Assembly (NCBI GenBank): GCA_002778195.1
Contig: PCDI01000018.1
Coordinates: 73,283-137,282, forward strand
Source of the DNA: Raffaelea ambrosiae
Taxonomy: Eukaryota > Ascomycota > Sordariomycetes > Ophiostomatales > Ophiostomataceae
DNA length: 64,000 nucleotides
Direction of reading: 5' to 3'
A program made the position numbers and the translations under genes. The notes beneath the pieces were generated by a model that searched no databases, was not told the origin of the DNA, and saw only the letters and a list, made by a program, of their open reading frames with translations. This document shows, in pieces, positions 11,888-22,984 of the stretch (position 1 is its first letter; each line of letters starts with the position of its first letter).

Positions 11888-13540
11888 ATGGCTCGAAACG
11901 ATGACAACGCGGCCGACATTGGCCATCACCACCCGGACTCCATTGCGTCGAACGAATCCGACTCGAAACTGACGGACAAGAAGAAGAGCAAGAGACCCGC
12001 AAGTGAGTGCTATCATCTAACTCCATTTTGCACAATTATCGCTATGCTTCACGTCAGTGGACGAATTTCCAACGGATCCGGTCATGAGCCTGGTCGCTAA
12101 CGCCCGGGATTTCCGTTGGATAGACACGGCTTTTCGCCAGCAACGGCTGAAAGCATGGCAGTGAGTCTCCTACTACAAGTCTGTCCTCGAAAGATGACCA
12201 CTGGCATGATGTCTCTGACAGAGCTGTGAAATAGACCCATCTTAACACCCAAAACGGTACTCCCGCTGTTCTTTGCTATCGGGATTATTTTTGCCCCCAT
12301 CGGAGGCGTTCTGTTGTACGCCAGCTCTCAGGTACAGATGATCCAACTTGACTACACGAAATGCGCCACGGACGCACCTACTAGCGACTTCAAGGCCATG
12401 CCTTCCGACAAGATCCAAACACAGTTTAAATCATCCAAGAACAATAGTAGCAAGTCAACGGCGATGTGGAAGCGGCAGCAGGTATTTCCCACGTTTGATG
12501 GAGTCGCCGTTCCTGATGAAGTGTGGCAATGCTCGTTGCAGTTCAACATCCCCGAGGACATGGGACCGCCTGTGCTCTTCTACTACCACTTGACAAACTT
12601 CTACCAGAACCACCGTCGCTATGTCAATAGTTTCTTCGACAAGCAGCTCAAGGGCGATACTTTCGATAACAACAGCGTACACAGCTCCAACTGCGATCCG
12701 CTGACCCTCGACCAGAATGGCCGACCATATTATCCCTGTGGATTAATTGCGAACTCGCTCTTCAACGACACGTTCAGTCATCCCGTTCTTCTCAATGTGC
12801 AAGATGGCAATGGCCCCAACGAAACCTACATCATGCAAAATAAGACAAATATCGCTTGGAGCTCGGACAAAGCTCTCTACGGACCCTTTCCGTCCACAAT
12901 GAACTATTCTGACGTTTCCCCGCCGCCGAACTGGCGCAATCGCTACCCCAATGGCTACCATGACTCATACCCTCCCCCAAGTCTAGGGGATGATGAAACT
13001 TTCATGGTGTGGATGCGAACTGCAGGCTTGCCGACTTTCAGCAAGTTGGCCCAGCGCAATGACACGTCGGCTATGCGCAGTGGTACATACCAGGTCGATA
13101 TTGTGAATTGTGAGTTTCCTCAGAGACGCCATTGAGACATGAGATATTAAAATATGAAGATCTCCATATGCTGACATGATAATCTTCCTCAGACTTCCCG
13201 GTTGATCAATTTCGTGGAACTAAATCCATCATTATATCTACGCGAACTGTTATGGGCGGCCGGAACCCATTTTTAGGCATTGCGTATCTAGTCGTTGGCG
13301 GAATTTGCATCCTTCTTGGTGTTATATTTACTATCACTCATGTGGTCAAACCCAGGTTTGTCTCACTTGCTTCCACAAACAGATCAAGGCATTCACTGAC
13401 AACTCCGTCCCAGGAAACTTGGAGACCATACTTATTTGTCGTGGAATAATGCGCCTGCGCCTCCAAGGCAGGTCGGGGGGCCAGTAGGCAATAATGGTGC
13501 TGGTGCCTCTGTGGCAACTGGCCGCGACCTTGGGGCGTAG
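11888..13540 (+). CDS. CDC50: CDC50/LEM3 family P4-ATPase (phospholipid flippase) accessory subunit
   Basis: Membrane chaperone and beta subunit of P4-ATPases that move aminophospholipids to the cytosolic leaflet. Five exons: 11888-12002, 12124-12160, 12235-13109, 13193-13355, 13414-13540; all phases agree and give 438 residues. The N-terminal cytosolic tail leads into RPANTAFRQQRLKAWQPIL, the family signature, rebuilt across the first two introns. TM1 is about residues 57-80 (PLFFAIGIIFAPIGG). A large Cys-containing, N-glycosylation-rich exoplasmic loop follows with NFYQNHRRYV, CGLIANSLFND and NYSD. TM2 is about 369-390 (GIAYLVVGGICILLG), then HTYLSWNN and a short Gly-rich tail. It is divergent from the PKA regulatory subunit gene. 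Which P4-ATPase it partners cannot be told from sequence. Confidence 0.93.
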
Positions 13541-14077
13541 TGTACCCTCGAGAGCTTCCCTCATCAATGTGGTCTTCGGGTAGTGGGGGATGAGAAAAGT
13601 CTTGTCTTCTAGTAGCACGCCGCTACATTGGCAGGCTTGTGTCACGGGAAATTGAAGGGAACGCCAACAGAGTCAGAAATATCAGATTTTCTGTTTTTTT
13701 TTTTCGTTTTTTTTCGTTTTCTTTTTTTTTCTGTTCTTTTTTTCGACTCCATAAATTTCGTATGAGTAGATGCTGCGGTTGTTGCTTGTTTCCTTGCTGA
13801 TTTGCTTAGCTGTTCTTCTTGTCGCAATGGCGTTGATCAGGTTTCACATTGTATACAGATTGCAGTTCCAGTTGATTTGTCTCGTTTCAATTTCACAGCG
13901 AATAATCCTCCGTGACAACTTCTGGGGACTAGGACGGTACATAAGTTCAGACATGTGAACCGCAACAAACTAAACGAAGACCTGACTCTGAACTCATATC
14001 ATATTCAAGCTGCTCTTTGCAACTTCTCCACCTTCATCCCGTGCAGACCAGCATACAGTGAAAATCCCCGGTAGGGA
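13541..14077. other. Convergent intergenic region, CDC50 / SPT16
   Basis: This 537-bp gap between converging genes carries a T-rich low-complexity tract (13687-13743) and otherwise nothing that looks like a gene. Confidence 0.55.
13687..13743. repeat. T-rich low-complexity tract
   Basis: About 57 bp of T runs of 8-11 nt broken by single CG or C. It lies 3' of both CDC50 and SPT16, so it could be UTR or terminator sequence (A-rich on the SPT16 transcript). Confidence 0.8.
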
Positions 14078-17000
14078 TCAACGCTTCCGCTGCTTCTTAC
14101 CGCCACGATCCTCGTCTTGGAGTCCGCTGTCACGGTCCCGCTTCTTAGCCTTCCGCTCTAACTCGTCCCAGCTTTCCCCTTCTTCATCCTCGCTAGCCTC
14201 TTCCTCACTCGCATCAGCTGACGCGTTTGAGTCGTAGTCGGAGTCTTCTTCGCTCGACTCGGATGGCTCCGCAAGTTCACTGTCGCTCATTTCAAAGGCG
14301 CTCTCTTCCTCTTCTTCTGAATCGCCATCCTCGTCATCGGTGTCGTTTTGCAAAAATGCCCACCCACCGTCGGCAAAGAACTGGTGTGTGTCCGCAGTCA
14401 CAGTTTTCATAATGGTTGGCCAATTGAGATTTAGTGGGCCTTCTGTGAAAGCAAGATCGGATGAATCGAGAAACTCCTTCACATCCTCCAGTGACTCCAC
14501 AGGAATCGTGTTGACGTGAAACGGTGGCCGCGAAAAATCTTTGAACACGAAAACAAGATCGAAGTTCTTCAAACCAAACTGGACGCGCTCCAGATGTGCA
14601 ATCTCGATGTCTTCCAAAGTGATGACCATGAACGGTGGCTCAGTAAGCTGAATGAGACATTCCGTTGTTGGCTGAATGTAGACATTGCTTCGAAAAGGGA
14701 CGCCGCTAAATCCAAGATCACGGATGGGCATGTCTACTTCAATTCCCTCAGACCGGCCGGCCTCGGCTATCTTTTCAGCGAAGGCCTTGAACAGCCGGTC
14801 GAGCTCGTTGCGCCGACGGCGTTCTTCCTGCTCCGCTTCGAATTCATCTTCATCTCCGTACCGGTACTTTCGTTTCCGGTTGCCAGTCTCATCAAATTGA
14901 ATGTCGGTTGCTTCCCGATAGAATTGAACATCTTTCGTCTTCTTCTTGTTCCCAATTATTATGGGATCTTTGAGATGAATATGGACAATGACAATAAGTT
15001 CGTGCAGGCATGGTTGGAAGAAAAGGTGTCGAACGTTGGAGAACAGAATGTCCACTCTCTGGTGAGTGCTGAGAGGGGACTGGTAGCGAATGCCATTCTG
15101 ATGTATTTCGACTTTGCCCGGAACTCGCTTTCCTTCCATCGCCGGTCGGATAAAGACGTTGTCCAAGACAGCCGGCCGTCGGTCTGCGAGAGGTTAGCAT
15201 GGTCGACTAATTCGAGACGAGGTAGAATAATATAATGAATGACATACTCCTAATCTCAATCAATTTATCCTGCTCGACAACATCCTCCATGTCTTTTTTC
15301 TCCTGCTCCTTTTTGATTGCGTCACGCTTCATACTCGCAATCTGGTTGGCAATTTCGGCATAACGATCCCCATCCATAGATCGGAAAGTCAAGCTGCGAA
15401 CAAAATGGGCAGACGCATCCTCGAAAGGCTGGTCATCTTTGCGCCCGACACCCTGACCAGGAGATAGAAAATTGACGCGTAGAAATGCCCATTCACCCTC
15501 GTCGCTTTTGCTAGCATTTTTTATGGTGTTGATGTGAAAAGGCACAGGTCGACCCATAATCGGTAGGACAACGGTGTTGTTCTTCTGGTCAACAACTATA
15601 CCCAAGTCGCGCACCTTGGACGGGAACTGATTATCCCACTTGTATGACTCGAAGCGTTTGAATTTCTTGACCTCTTGGCCATTTTGATCGCCAGTAGCTT
15701 CTGCAAAACGTGCAAGGCCCTCTCGTTGCTTCTTGGAGGCAAGCTCTTTCTGGTGCTCGCGCCGACGTTTCTCCACGTCCTCGTCCACTTGAGTAGAACG
15801 TTCAGATCGAAGGCGCGTGCTTGTGATGTTTTTGGTCGCCACAGCGCCTACTCGAGAATCCTTCTTCTCCTTTTTGGGCGTTGGTTGCGCCTCTTCGTCA
15901 TCCTTGAAGAAAAAAGAACTCGCATCCGCATCGCTTGGGGCATCGCCAGTGAAAATGACCGGTTCGCTGGCCGTGACGCGAATTGTGTCGGTTATGACCA
16001 GAGAGTACAGTCTGCTTCCTTTATCTTTCGCTTGGGGGTTCTCGATATCACTGAAGCCGGTTGTAACGCAGAGAGTCATGCCGTCCTTCAGAACGCGATT
16101 ATTCTTGCTGTTCAAGATAAGAGTCGAGTCTTTGTTTTCGAGTCCAATACCATAACCGAGGTTTTTCACAAAATGCTTCTCCAGATCCGGCTTCTTGCCT
16201 TTGACATAGTTGATGGCTTTGGAGTACACGTCCCGGCAGCTGATGCCGTCACTGATTTCCTTGAGGACAAGGCTGTGAGTTGCAGCAAGAAGACGATAGT
16301 TGCTCTCTTGGGATTTGTTTGGGTCGACAAGAAAAGTTCTGGATATGGTGGAACAATAAAATTTGTACCGCAGACCGAGAGCAGCGATAATGATGCCTGG
16401 TTGCAGATTGTCATTGTTTACTTCTGCTTGCCACTTGATGTCGAATTTGCCGCCACTCTGAATGATTGGGCCCAAAACCCAGTCGAGTTGATCTGCGTCA
16501 AACTCTGCAGGAAGCTTGGACTTGTTGGGGAGTTCGACAGTTTTCCAAAACTTTTTGTCGTCGAGCACCCTCTCAACCTGGTCAGCTAACGTGCTGTGGC
16601 GGACCTTTTTTTCTTGGTCGAGAATATCAGACATCTCGTCAAGGAAGTAAGGATGCATCAGAGCAACACAAGCTCGAGATGAAGTGCGCATGGCTCGAAG
16701 CTCGGTTTCGTCTTTGACGGCGAAGGCTGCAGTAGAGAGTGCTACACTAATGTCAACAGATGTGACATCTTTCGCCGTCTCCGCAAAGAACTTTCTCCAT
16801 TCTTCGACGAAAGGGCCATGCGATATACCCTTGCTGATAACGCCAACTCGTTTCTGTGATGAAGAAGGGCATACCTGTCAGCTTAATTTCATCTCGTTCT
16901 CACTTTGGGCCAAACAGAACAGTTAGTTGAGAGGAAGTCAAACATACACCCGAGCTTTTGATGGTATCGACGATCTTGGTGAAAAGTTTCTCGTTCTCGG

Positions 17001-17572
17001 CTGCGTCTTTGCCCCGAACAAGTACTTCCACGGGAAATCTCCCCCCTTTGATCTGATCCAAGTGTTTCGCTTTGCTGGTCAGCTGGGCTTTGTACATGCA
17101 ATAATTTAGAGCATAAGAGCTCTATTCTTTTCAAAGTGATATACCTTTCTTCTGCGTGGTGAGTACATAGAGTGTCTCCGTTGTGAACAACATCAACGTC
17201 GTAGGAAATTCGTATCCAAGCAGCCATAGCTAAGTTCATATCAGTAATGTAGTCGCATGGGAACAAGCGTTTCGATTTGTGAGAATGCCAAAAGGGTCAT
17301 AGCCCATGATCGTGCTGCTTTCTGTTCGCGGGCCATGCTGCTTTGAAGTATGGAACTGCCACCAACAGCGTCATAATCGGCAGGCTTACATGCATTGCGT
17401 TGTTCTTCTGGAACTCTGGGACCTCTCCAACTTTGCCCATCATGATGAGAATGGAACCAACACCACCAAATATTCCATCTTCGTTGGAGCGCTTCACGTC
17501 TGCCTTCCACGCATTTGTGAAATCAGATATGCGCTCCTGAAAGAGTTTGGCTTCGATTCTGATGTCGGCCAT
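14078..17572 (-). CDS. SPT16: FACT complex subunit SPT16 (Cdc68)
   Basis: Large FACT subunit, a histone chaperone for transcription, replication and repair in the nucleus. Exons 17390-17572, 17145-17229, 16948-17087, 15248-16853 and 14078-15183 are phase-consistent and give 1039 residues, the usual length. The N-terminal aminopeptidase-like domain begins MADIRIEAKLFQ and contains LLGYEFPTTLMLF and PYFLDEMSDILD. The middle part has the SPT16 domain (GRPVPFHINTIKNASKSDEG and WAFLRVNFLSPGQG) and a histone-binding Rtt106-like tandem PH region (RVDILFSNVRHLFFQP and PPFMVITLEDIEIAHLERV). The C-terminus is an acidic Asp/Glu/Ser tail (about 955-1015) ending in a basic KKQRKR. The exon 3 to 4 junction rebuilds SSGKRVGVISKG. 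It converges with CDC50 and diverges from GSH1. Confidence 0.96.
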
Positions 17573-18921
17573 GGCGAGGGTCGCCAGGGGCTTAAGGGCG
17601 TCGTGAAAACCGATTCGCTCGCAACTGGTGAAGGCTATCGCAATTGGAACAGGGCCTGCACAAACAGAGAGTCGATGGATGGCCTTCGTTTTGTGCTATT
17701 TTTATTTTTTATTTTTTATTTTTGAAGGGGGGGGGGGTTGGGGGTTGTCGGGTTTTGTAGAAAGAGGATGAGCCACGCCCTCTCGGTTCTTCTGGTCGAT
17801 AAGGAGTCTAATTTATTTCAGCATTTCGCGTCACGCGTAGCTAGAGCTCCATACATATATTTGCCTGGGATATCAGGCAGAGAATTGATATATTGTGATT
17901 ACATAATGGATCCTCCGCGAGTTGGAGTAATGGGGAAAAAAAAAACGTGCCCGCTGGTCTCTCACCAAAGAGAAAAAAAAAAAAAAAAAAATCAATAGCA
18001 AACGGCTCGAAGAGGTACTGAATTACTGTCAATTGAGCCGCGTACGCCAGCCGGGCAGCCCGCAGCCAGGTCCTCTGCGAACCCCGGCCGCACCGAGCAG
18101 AGCATACTCGCCTTGCGCCAGGCAGGCTCTACGAACATAAACAGGTGGACTTTACAGAAGCGAGATATTTTCGCTAGCAATTTTCGTATAATTTATGTCG
18201 TAATTTCTATTTCATAACTCATGATTTCATCTACCGTTGTTTTCTGCTCGTTCTGTATGAATCTTTTCGTTGTACGCGTTAGACGGCGATAAGTTGGTGC
18301 ACTGTGCAGCTAGCCTTCCATTGGTTGTCTGGGCTCCACACTATTCATATATGTTTCTACACTGTGCGATTGAGCCCCCATGTCTGTGAAGATTGACTAG
18401 TTACATGACCTAATAATGACAACTGACCGGAAGGACATCTCCATATCGAAGATCCACTTTCATAGATGGAGAAACGCTGTCCACACTCGGCTTCGTGGAA
18501 ATTATTTACCTAGTCCCAAAACTGGTATTTCTAAGCAGTCCATTCACGTACATAAGGCTTACTATTTTATTAATGGTTGGCAAGCCCCAGAGAAAAAAAA
18601 AACCACGGGAAAAAAATACTGAACATTCTGAGAAAGCAGCTATTAAAACTTTCTCCCAAATTACATTCCCACAAAATTTGGTCGCCCAAATCCCGATATT
18701 GCCTTAAGACTGCACTTTACGGAAACAGGTTATTGCGTGCCCGGATGACGACATTTCATTCACGTTCTCGTCTATTCCATGTTTGTTAGGCGACCAGTGA
18801 ATTACTGCGATATCCCGGCCAACAACAATCTTCACATATACCTCCTACCCTTGCGCATACTGGAAGGTCTTGGGGTAGGCCATTAGTCTCAACGACGAAT
18901 TACCACCATCTACTTACTACA
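17573..18921. promoter_or_regulatory. Divergent intergenic region, SPT16 / GSH1
   Basis: This 1.35-kb gap holds both promoters. An A/T tract followed by a G-run lies at about 17697-17751, and A19 at 17973-17991. An inverted CCAAT box in strong context (CCATTGGTT, 18318-18326) could serve GSH1. No ORF resembles a protein family. Confidence 0.5.
17697..17751. repeat. T/A tract followed by G-run
   Basis: TTTTTATT-like repeats run directly into a G12 stretch and further GGG clusters, about 55 bp. It sits upstream of the SPT16 start. The G-runs could form a G-quadruplex; that is inference only. Confidence 0.7.
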
Positions 18922-21564
18922 ATGGGTCTTCTGTACGGTTAACATTAACAATATTTTGTTTCGTGGCACAAAACGCTGATACGTTTGCAACCTGGACCCA
19001 TAGGCAACTTGGGACTGCTTTGGATTGGCCCGAAGCCAAAAAACATGCCGACCAGGTCCGGCAGTGGGGAATTTTGGTGAGAGCTCTTGGATCGACTGCC
19101 ACTTAAGAAGCTCATGTCTAACAGGACCAGCAACTATTAGAGATTTGGAACAAGGCCAAGAACAAGGAGCGAGATGCTCTCTTGTGGGGCGATGAGGTAA
19201 TATTTCTCTTTGAAAGTCAGAAATTACTGCTAGTGCAGTTATCACGGCAAGACAGCGTGTTGGCTGACAGCTATCTTGACTCGACCCAGGTTGAATATCT
19301 TGTTGTAACATATGACAAAGATAAACCCAACGTCCTCCTATCCCTTCGGCAGGCGGATATACTCGACGCACTTGCAAACGACGCTTCTCTGACTGCTAAG
19401 GGCGGCTGCATCCCAGGCCAAGCCGATGGCCTTCTTAATGGCAATACAGGGTATGTTTTATTTTGCTGTGATTGGGTGGCATTCTGTCCATTGCCCCCGC
19501 CCTTGACATCTCTGGGTTGCTGGTTTTGTTCCTTCCTTTGTCCACAAAAATGTCTCACGGGCGTGTTCCTATTAACACATTTGTCATATCATTCAGCAGC
19601 AAAGAACCTTTGCCCGTGTTCCATCCCGAATTCGGAAGGTTCATGCTCGAATCTACTCCGGGAAAACCCTGGGGTATTGGTTTGAAAGAGCTATTAAACG
19701 TGGAGCCAAACATGAGGCTCAGGTAAGTGTTTCCCGCGATGCAATGCCTCTGGTACCATGGGCTGATTAACAACGTGCACCTGGGACAGGAGAACCATTG
19801 CCAAAGACCACATGCACCCCGATGAATATCCTATAACTTTGACGACATTTCCACGCCTCGGTTCTCCTGGCATCTTTTCTGATCCTCATTTTGGTGTTTC
19901 CGGGCCGAAACTGAGGTCACAATTCGTTCCCGATGAAATAGCCAACCCTCACATTCGCTTTCCGACTCTGGCTGCCAACATCCGATCACGACGTGGACGG
20001 AAAGTCCAGGTCAATGTTCCTGTATTTCATGATGCCAACACTCCGTGGCCGTGGAAAGACCCAACTGTGGACTACGAGCGCCATCAATGGTTGGAGGATG
20101 CCGATGTAAGAAACGGGGCAGCACCGGACAACTTCATTCATATGGATGCCATGGCTTTTGGGATGGGTAGCTGCTGCCTGCAGATCACTTTCCAGGCAAA
20201 AAATATAACAGAAGGAAGACAACTGTACGACCAACTCAGCCCACTGGGGCCGATTTTGCTCGCTCTTACCGCGGCCACCCCGGTTTACAAAGGTTTCCTG
20301 GCCGATACGGATGTTCGTTGGAACCAAATCAGCCGGTCAGTGGACGATCGGACCCCAGAAGAGCTGGGCGAGGAAGTAAGTTGTTTGCACTAAGTACCTA
20401 GCCTTGCAAGTGATGAAAATAACTAATTTATTTCAGCCATTAAAACACGACCGTTGGAGGATCCCCAAGTCCCGTTACGCTTCCAACTCGACTTATATCT
20501 CGACAGACCCGAGATTGCGGCCTGAGTATCTGGATCCAGATCTCGTCGTTGACGAGACCATTAAGTCACAGTTAATCCAGGGTGGCATGGATGAGTTGTT
20601 GGCAACGCACTTTGCGCATCTCTTTATCCGTGATCCTATTGTGATCTTTTCCGAAGACCTCCAATCGCTGGACTTGACCGAGGCAAATCACTTTGAGAAC
20701 ATTCAATCAACTAACTGGCAGCATATGAGGTTCAAGCCACCTCCACCAGACAATAATATTGGCTGGCGGGTGGAATTTAGGCCTATGGAAGTTCAGATCA
20801 CCGACTTTGAAAATGCCGCCTTTGCCGTTTTCATAGTCCTCGTCACCCGTGCCATTCTCTCATTCGACCTGAACTTTTACATTCCTATTGCTAGGGTGAC
20901 AGAAAATATGGAGACTGCACACGCCCGTGATGCCGTTTTGTCAGAGACTTTTTATTTCCGCAAGAATCTTTTCAGCCACCAGCGCCCACTGCGCCAGAAT
21001 AGGTACCGACCTCCTCATGGTGACGGTAACTGTAGTGCCGTCACATCTGGTACTACCACACCCGTCACCTCTAGCCGTCCTGGGACACCTCCCGAGTCCA
21101 TGGGACCGGTTGACGACGAATACCGTCGTATGACAATCAACGAAATCATCAACGGTACGGGGTATCCTCCGTATACTGGGTCAGAGAGTGCTTCAGAATG
21201 TACGCCAGCACATGAAGGGGAACTCAATGAAACATTTCCGGGTCTGATTCCCTTGGTCGAGAGCTACCTTGACTCGGTCAATATCGATGTCCAGACGCGA
21301 TGTCAGTTGGCTACGTACCTTGACCTCATCCGAAAAAGGGCGTCGGGAGAACTATGGACTGCTGCCCGTTGGATACGGTTTTTTATCACTACCCACCCTG
21401 CTTACAAACAAGATAGCGCTGTCTCGGAAGCTGTAACCAAGGGACTTGTTGGCGCTGTCATAGACATTGGCCAGCGAGAATTAGAGGGAGGGGGCTGGAA
21501 GGGCTTGGATGTTCCCAAGATTGACCGGTTAATGGGTGATTTCGAAGGGCGCAGCAGCCAATAA
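18922..21564 (+). CDS. GSH1: Glutamate--cysteine ligase catalytic subunit (gamma-glutamylcysteine synthetase)
   Basis: Catalyses the ATP-dependent first, rate-limiting step of glutathione synthesis in the cytosol. Seven exons: 18922-18932, 19004-19076, 19125-19196, 19290-19450, 19597-19722, 19790-20375, 20437-21564. Every phase agrees and gives 718 residues. The first exon is only 11 nt (MGL plus two bases); it is needed because the next exon begins in phase 2 and the join reads MGLLQLGTALDWPEAKK, the family N-terminus. Conserved blocks: DALLWGDEVEYLVVTYDK, FHPEFGRFMLESTPGKPWG, MRLRRTIAKDH, FPRLGSPGIF, DAMAFGMGSCCLQITFQAK and LSPLGPILLALTAATP. This is the eukaryotic GCS family, longer than bacterial GshA. 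The C-terminal third has a low-complexity Ser/Thr/Pro insert (about 515-580). A separate modifier subunit is not expected in fungi and none is seen nearby. Confidence 0.95.
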
Positions 21565-21975
21565 CTTCCACTGGTCTGTTCGGGGGGGGTCTTTGGTTTT
21601 CTTTTTTTGCGAGCTTTCCTTGGACCCAAGGGCTTTTCGTTGGCTTATGTCATTGTCACTATTAACTGGTTCATTCTCACATCTTCTGCTTAGTGGGATA
21701 GATCAACGATTTTTTTTCACGTAAAGCCATAATGTTGGAAGCCGTACTTAATGATAATCCAATTTCGGGATCGGTTTCTTCCAGCTGCTGATGAGCCACA
21801 CTTCCTTCAAACTATGGTACACTTGGAGGGCTCTGACTACTGACTAAGACACACATTGAGGACTCTAAATACGCCGCTATACAGATCTGGAAAAAAGTGT
21901 TCAATTCGGAATACACATCCTGATATATTGCACCACTGCCTCACATCTCACAGCTGTCTCGCATTGTTCTTTTTC

Positions 21976-21995
21976 ATATATATATATATATATAT
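21976..21995. repeat. (AT)10 dinucleotide repeat
   Basis: Ten uninterrupted AT units directly before the AT-rich island. Confidence 0.9.
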
Positions 21996-22165
21996 TTGGC
22001 AGCCATCAGAATAATTTATTTACTATTTAAAGTAAATTTATAAATACATATAAAAATTAATATAAAATAATTAATAAATAACAAATAAATAAACGTAAAA
22101 TATTAATGGGTGAGCAAAAATTTAAAATGGTGAAAAACAAGCTTATCTTTTTTTTACCACGCGAA

Positions 22166-22257
22166 GTTAGTTATTCTCACGCCCCAATAGCTGGTTAAAA
22201 AATAAAGCTTATGTAACCTTTCTTTTCGTCCCGTGTGTGGTTAGTTATTCTCACGCC
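22166..22257 (+). repeat. Two direct copies of an 18-bp motif
   Basis: GTTAGTTATTCTCACGCC occurs at 22166-22183 and again at 22240-22257, 74 bp apart. AAGCTTAT precedes each copy by about 27-35 bp. It could be a decayed tandem duplication or paired regulatory sites upstream of TFB5. Confidence 0.75.
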
Positions 22258-22374
22258 GCGTAGATTTAATGGTGGGAGGCATGTGGAGCTCCCCGCAGTA
22301 CTCCTTTTGTTCTTCTCTGTCGACAGTTAAGCAGCCAGCAAAGGGTAGAGGATCGTGTTAGATTATTAGTAACT

Positions 22375-22711
22375 ATGGTCCGCGCGATACGAGGTGAATA
22401 TACGCCAATCTTGCTACTTGAAGCTGTATGGAGCTGACTCTGCTGTAACAGGGGTTCTGGTGGAATGCGATCCAGCGATCAAGTCGATCATAGTCAATAT
22501 TGACAGCGAGAACCACGACTTTATCATCGAAGACTTGGACGAGCAGCGACTGGTCATTAAAGAAAATATGATGGAGGCACTGAAGAGAAAGCTCGAGGAT
22601 GTAAGTGCGCCGTAAATCTTTCATCATGCTGGTTTCCTTGTTTCTAATGATTTGTACCGGCAGCGCCTCAAGGAAACGCAACAGGAAGAGGAAGGGTCGG
22701 ATTCGAACTGA
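22375..22711 (+). CDS. TFB5: TFIIH core subunit TFB5 (GTF2H5/TTDA homologue)
   Basis: Smallest TFIIH core subunit; it binds Tfb2/p52 and supports XPB ATPase activity in nucleotide-excision repair and transcription. Exons 22375-22393 (19 nt), 22452-22600 and 22664-22711 give 71 residues, the family length. The protein reads MVRAIRGVLVECDPAIKSI, then IIEDLDEQRLVIKE, and ends in a short acidic tail. The first intron interrupts the Gly codon directly before VLVECD. It is too small and too split for ORF finding alone, but the conserved blocks make it secure. It lies downstream of the AT-rich island and converges with the dienoyl-CoA isomerase gene. Confidence 0.93.
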
Positions 22712-22984
22712 AATAACCTCCGCGTTCACGTGTCGCTTTTCACATTATGTACGGCGTCTATACAAACACCAGGTGGCTCCTGTTCTATACAGGTTGAGTC
22801 CGCAGCGCTGCGTGTGGGAATATAGAGATGCGGAACAGCTCAATTGCTTCAGTTAGCTATGCATTGCCGGCGACAAAATGATCCCCGGGCGACTTGAGGC
22901 CAACCCTCCTTATCCCCCCCCCACAAAGGCCAAGAGACGGGAGGCGCGCGACCTTTGACAGCTTCAGGCACTATCCGAGAAAAT

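Larger units (their letters stand above)
21565..22374. other. AT-rich intergenic region, GSH1 / TFB5
   Basis: This 810-bp gap between two plus-strand genes contains the most AT-rich stretch of the window (about 21970-22145), a dinucleotide (AT) run and two copies of an 18-bp motif just downstream. It also holds the TFB5 promoter. No gene is visible. Confidence 0.6.
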
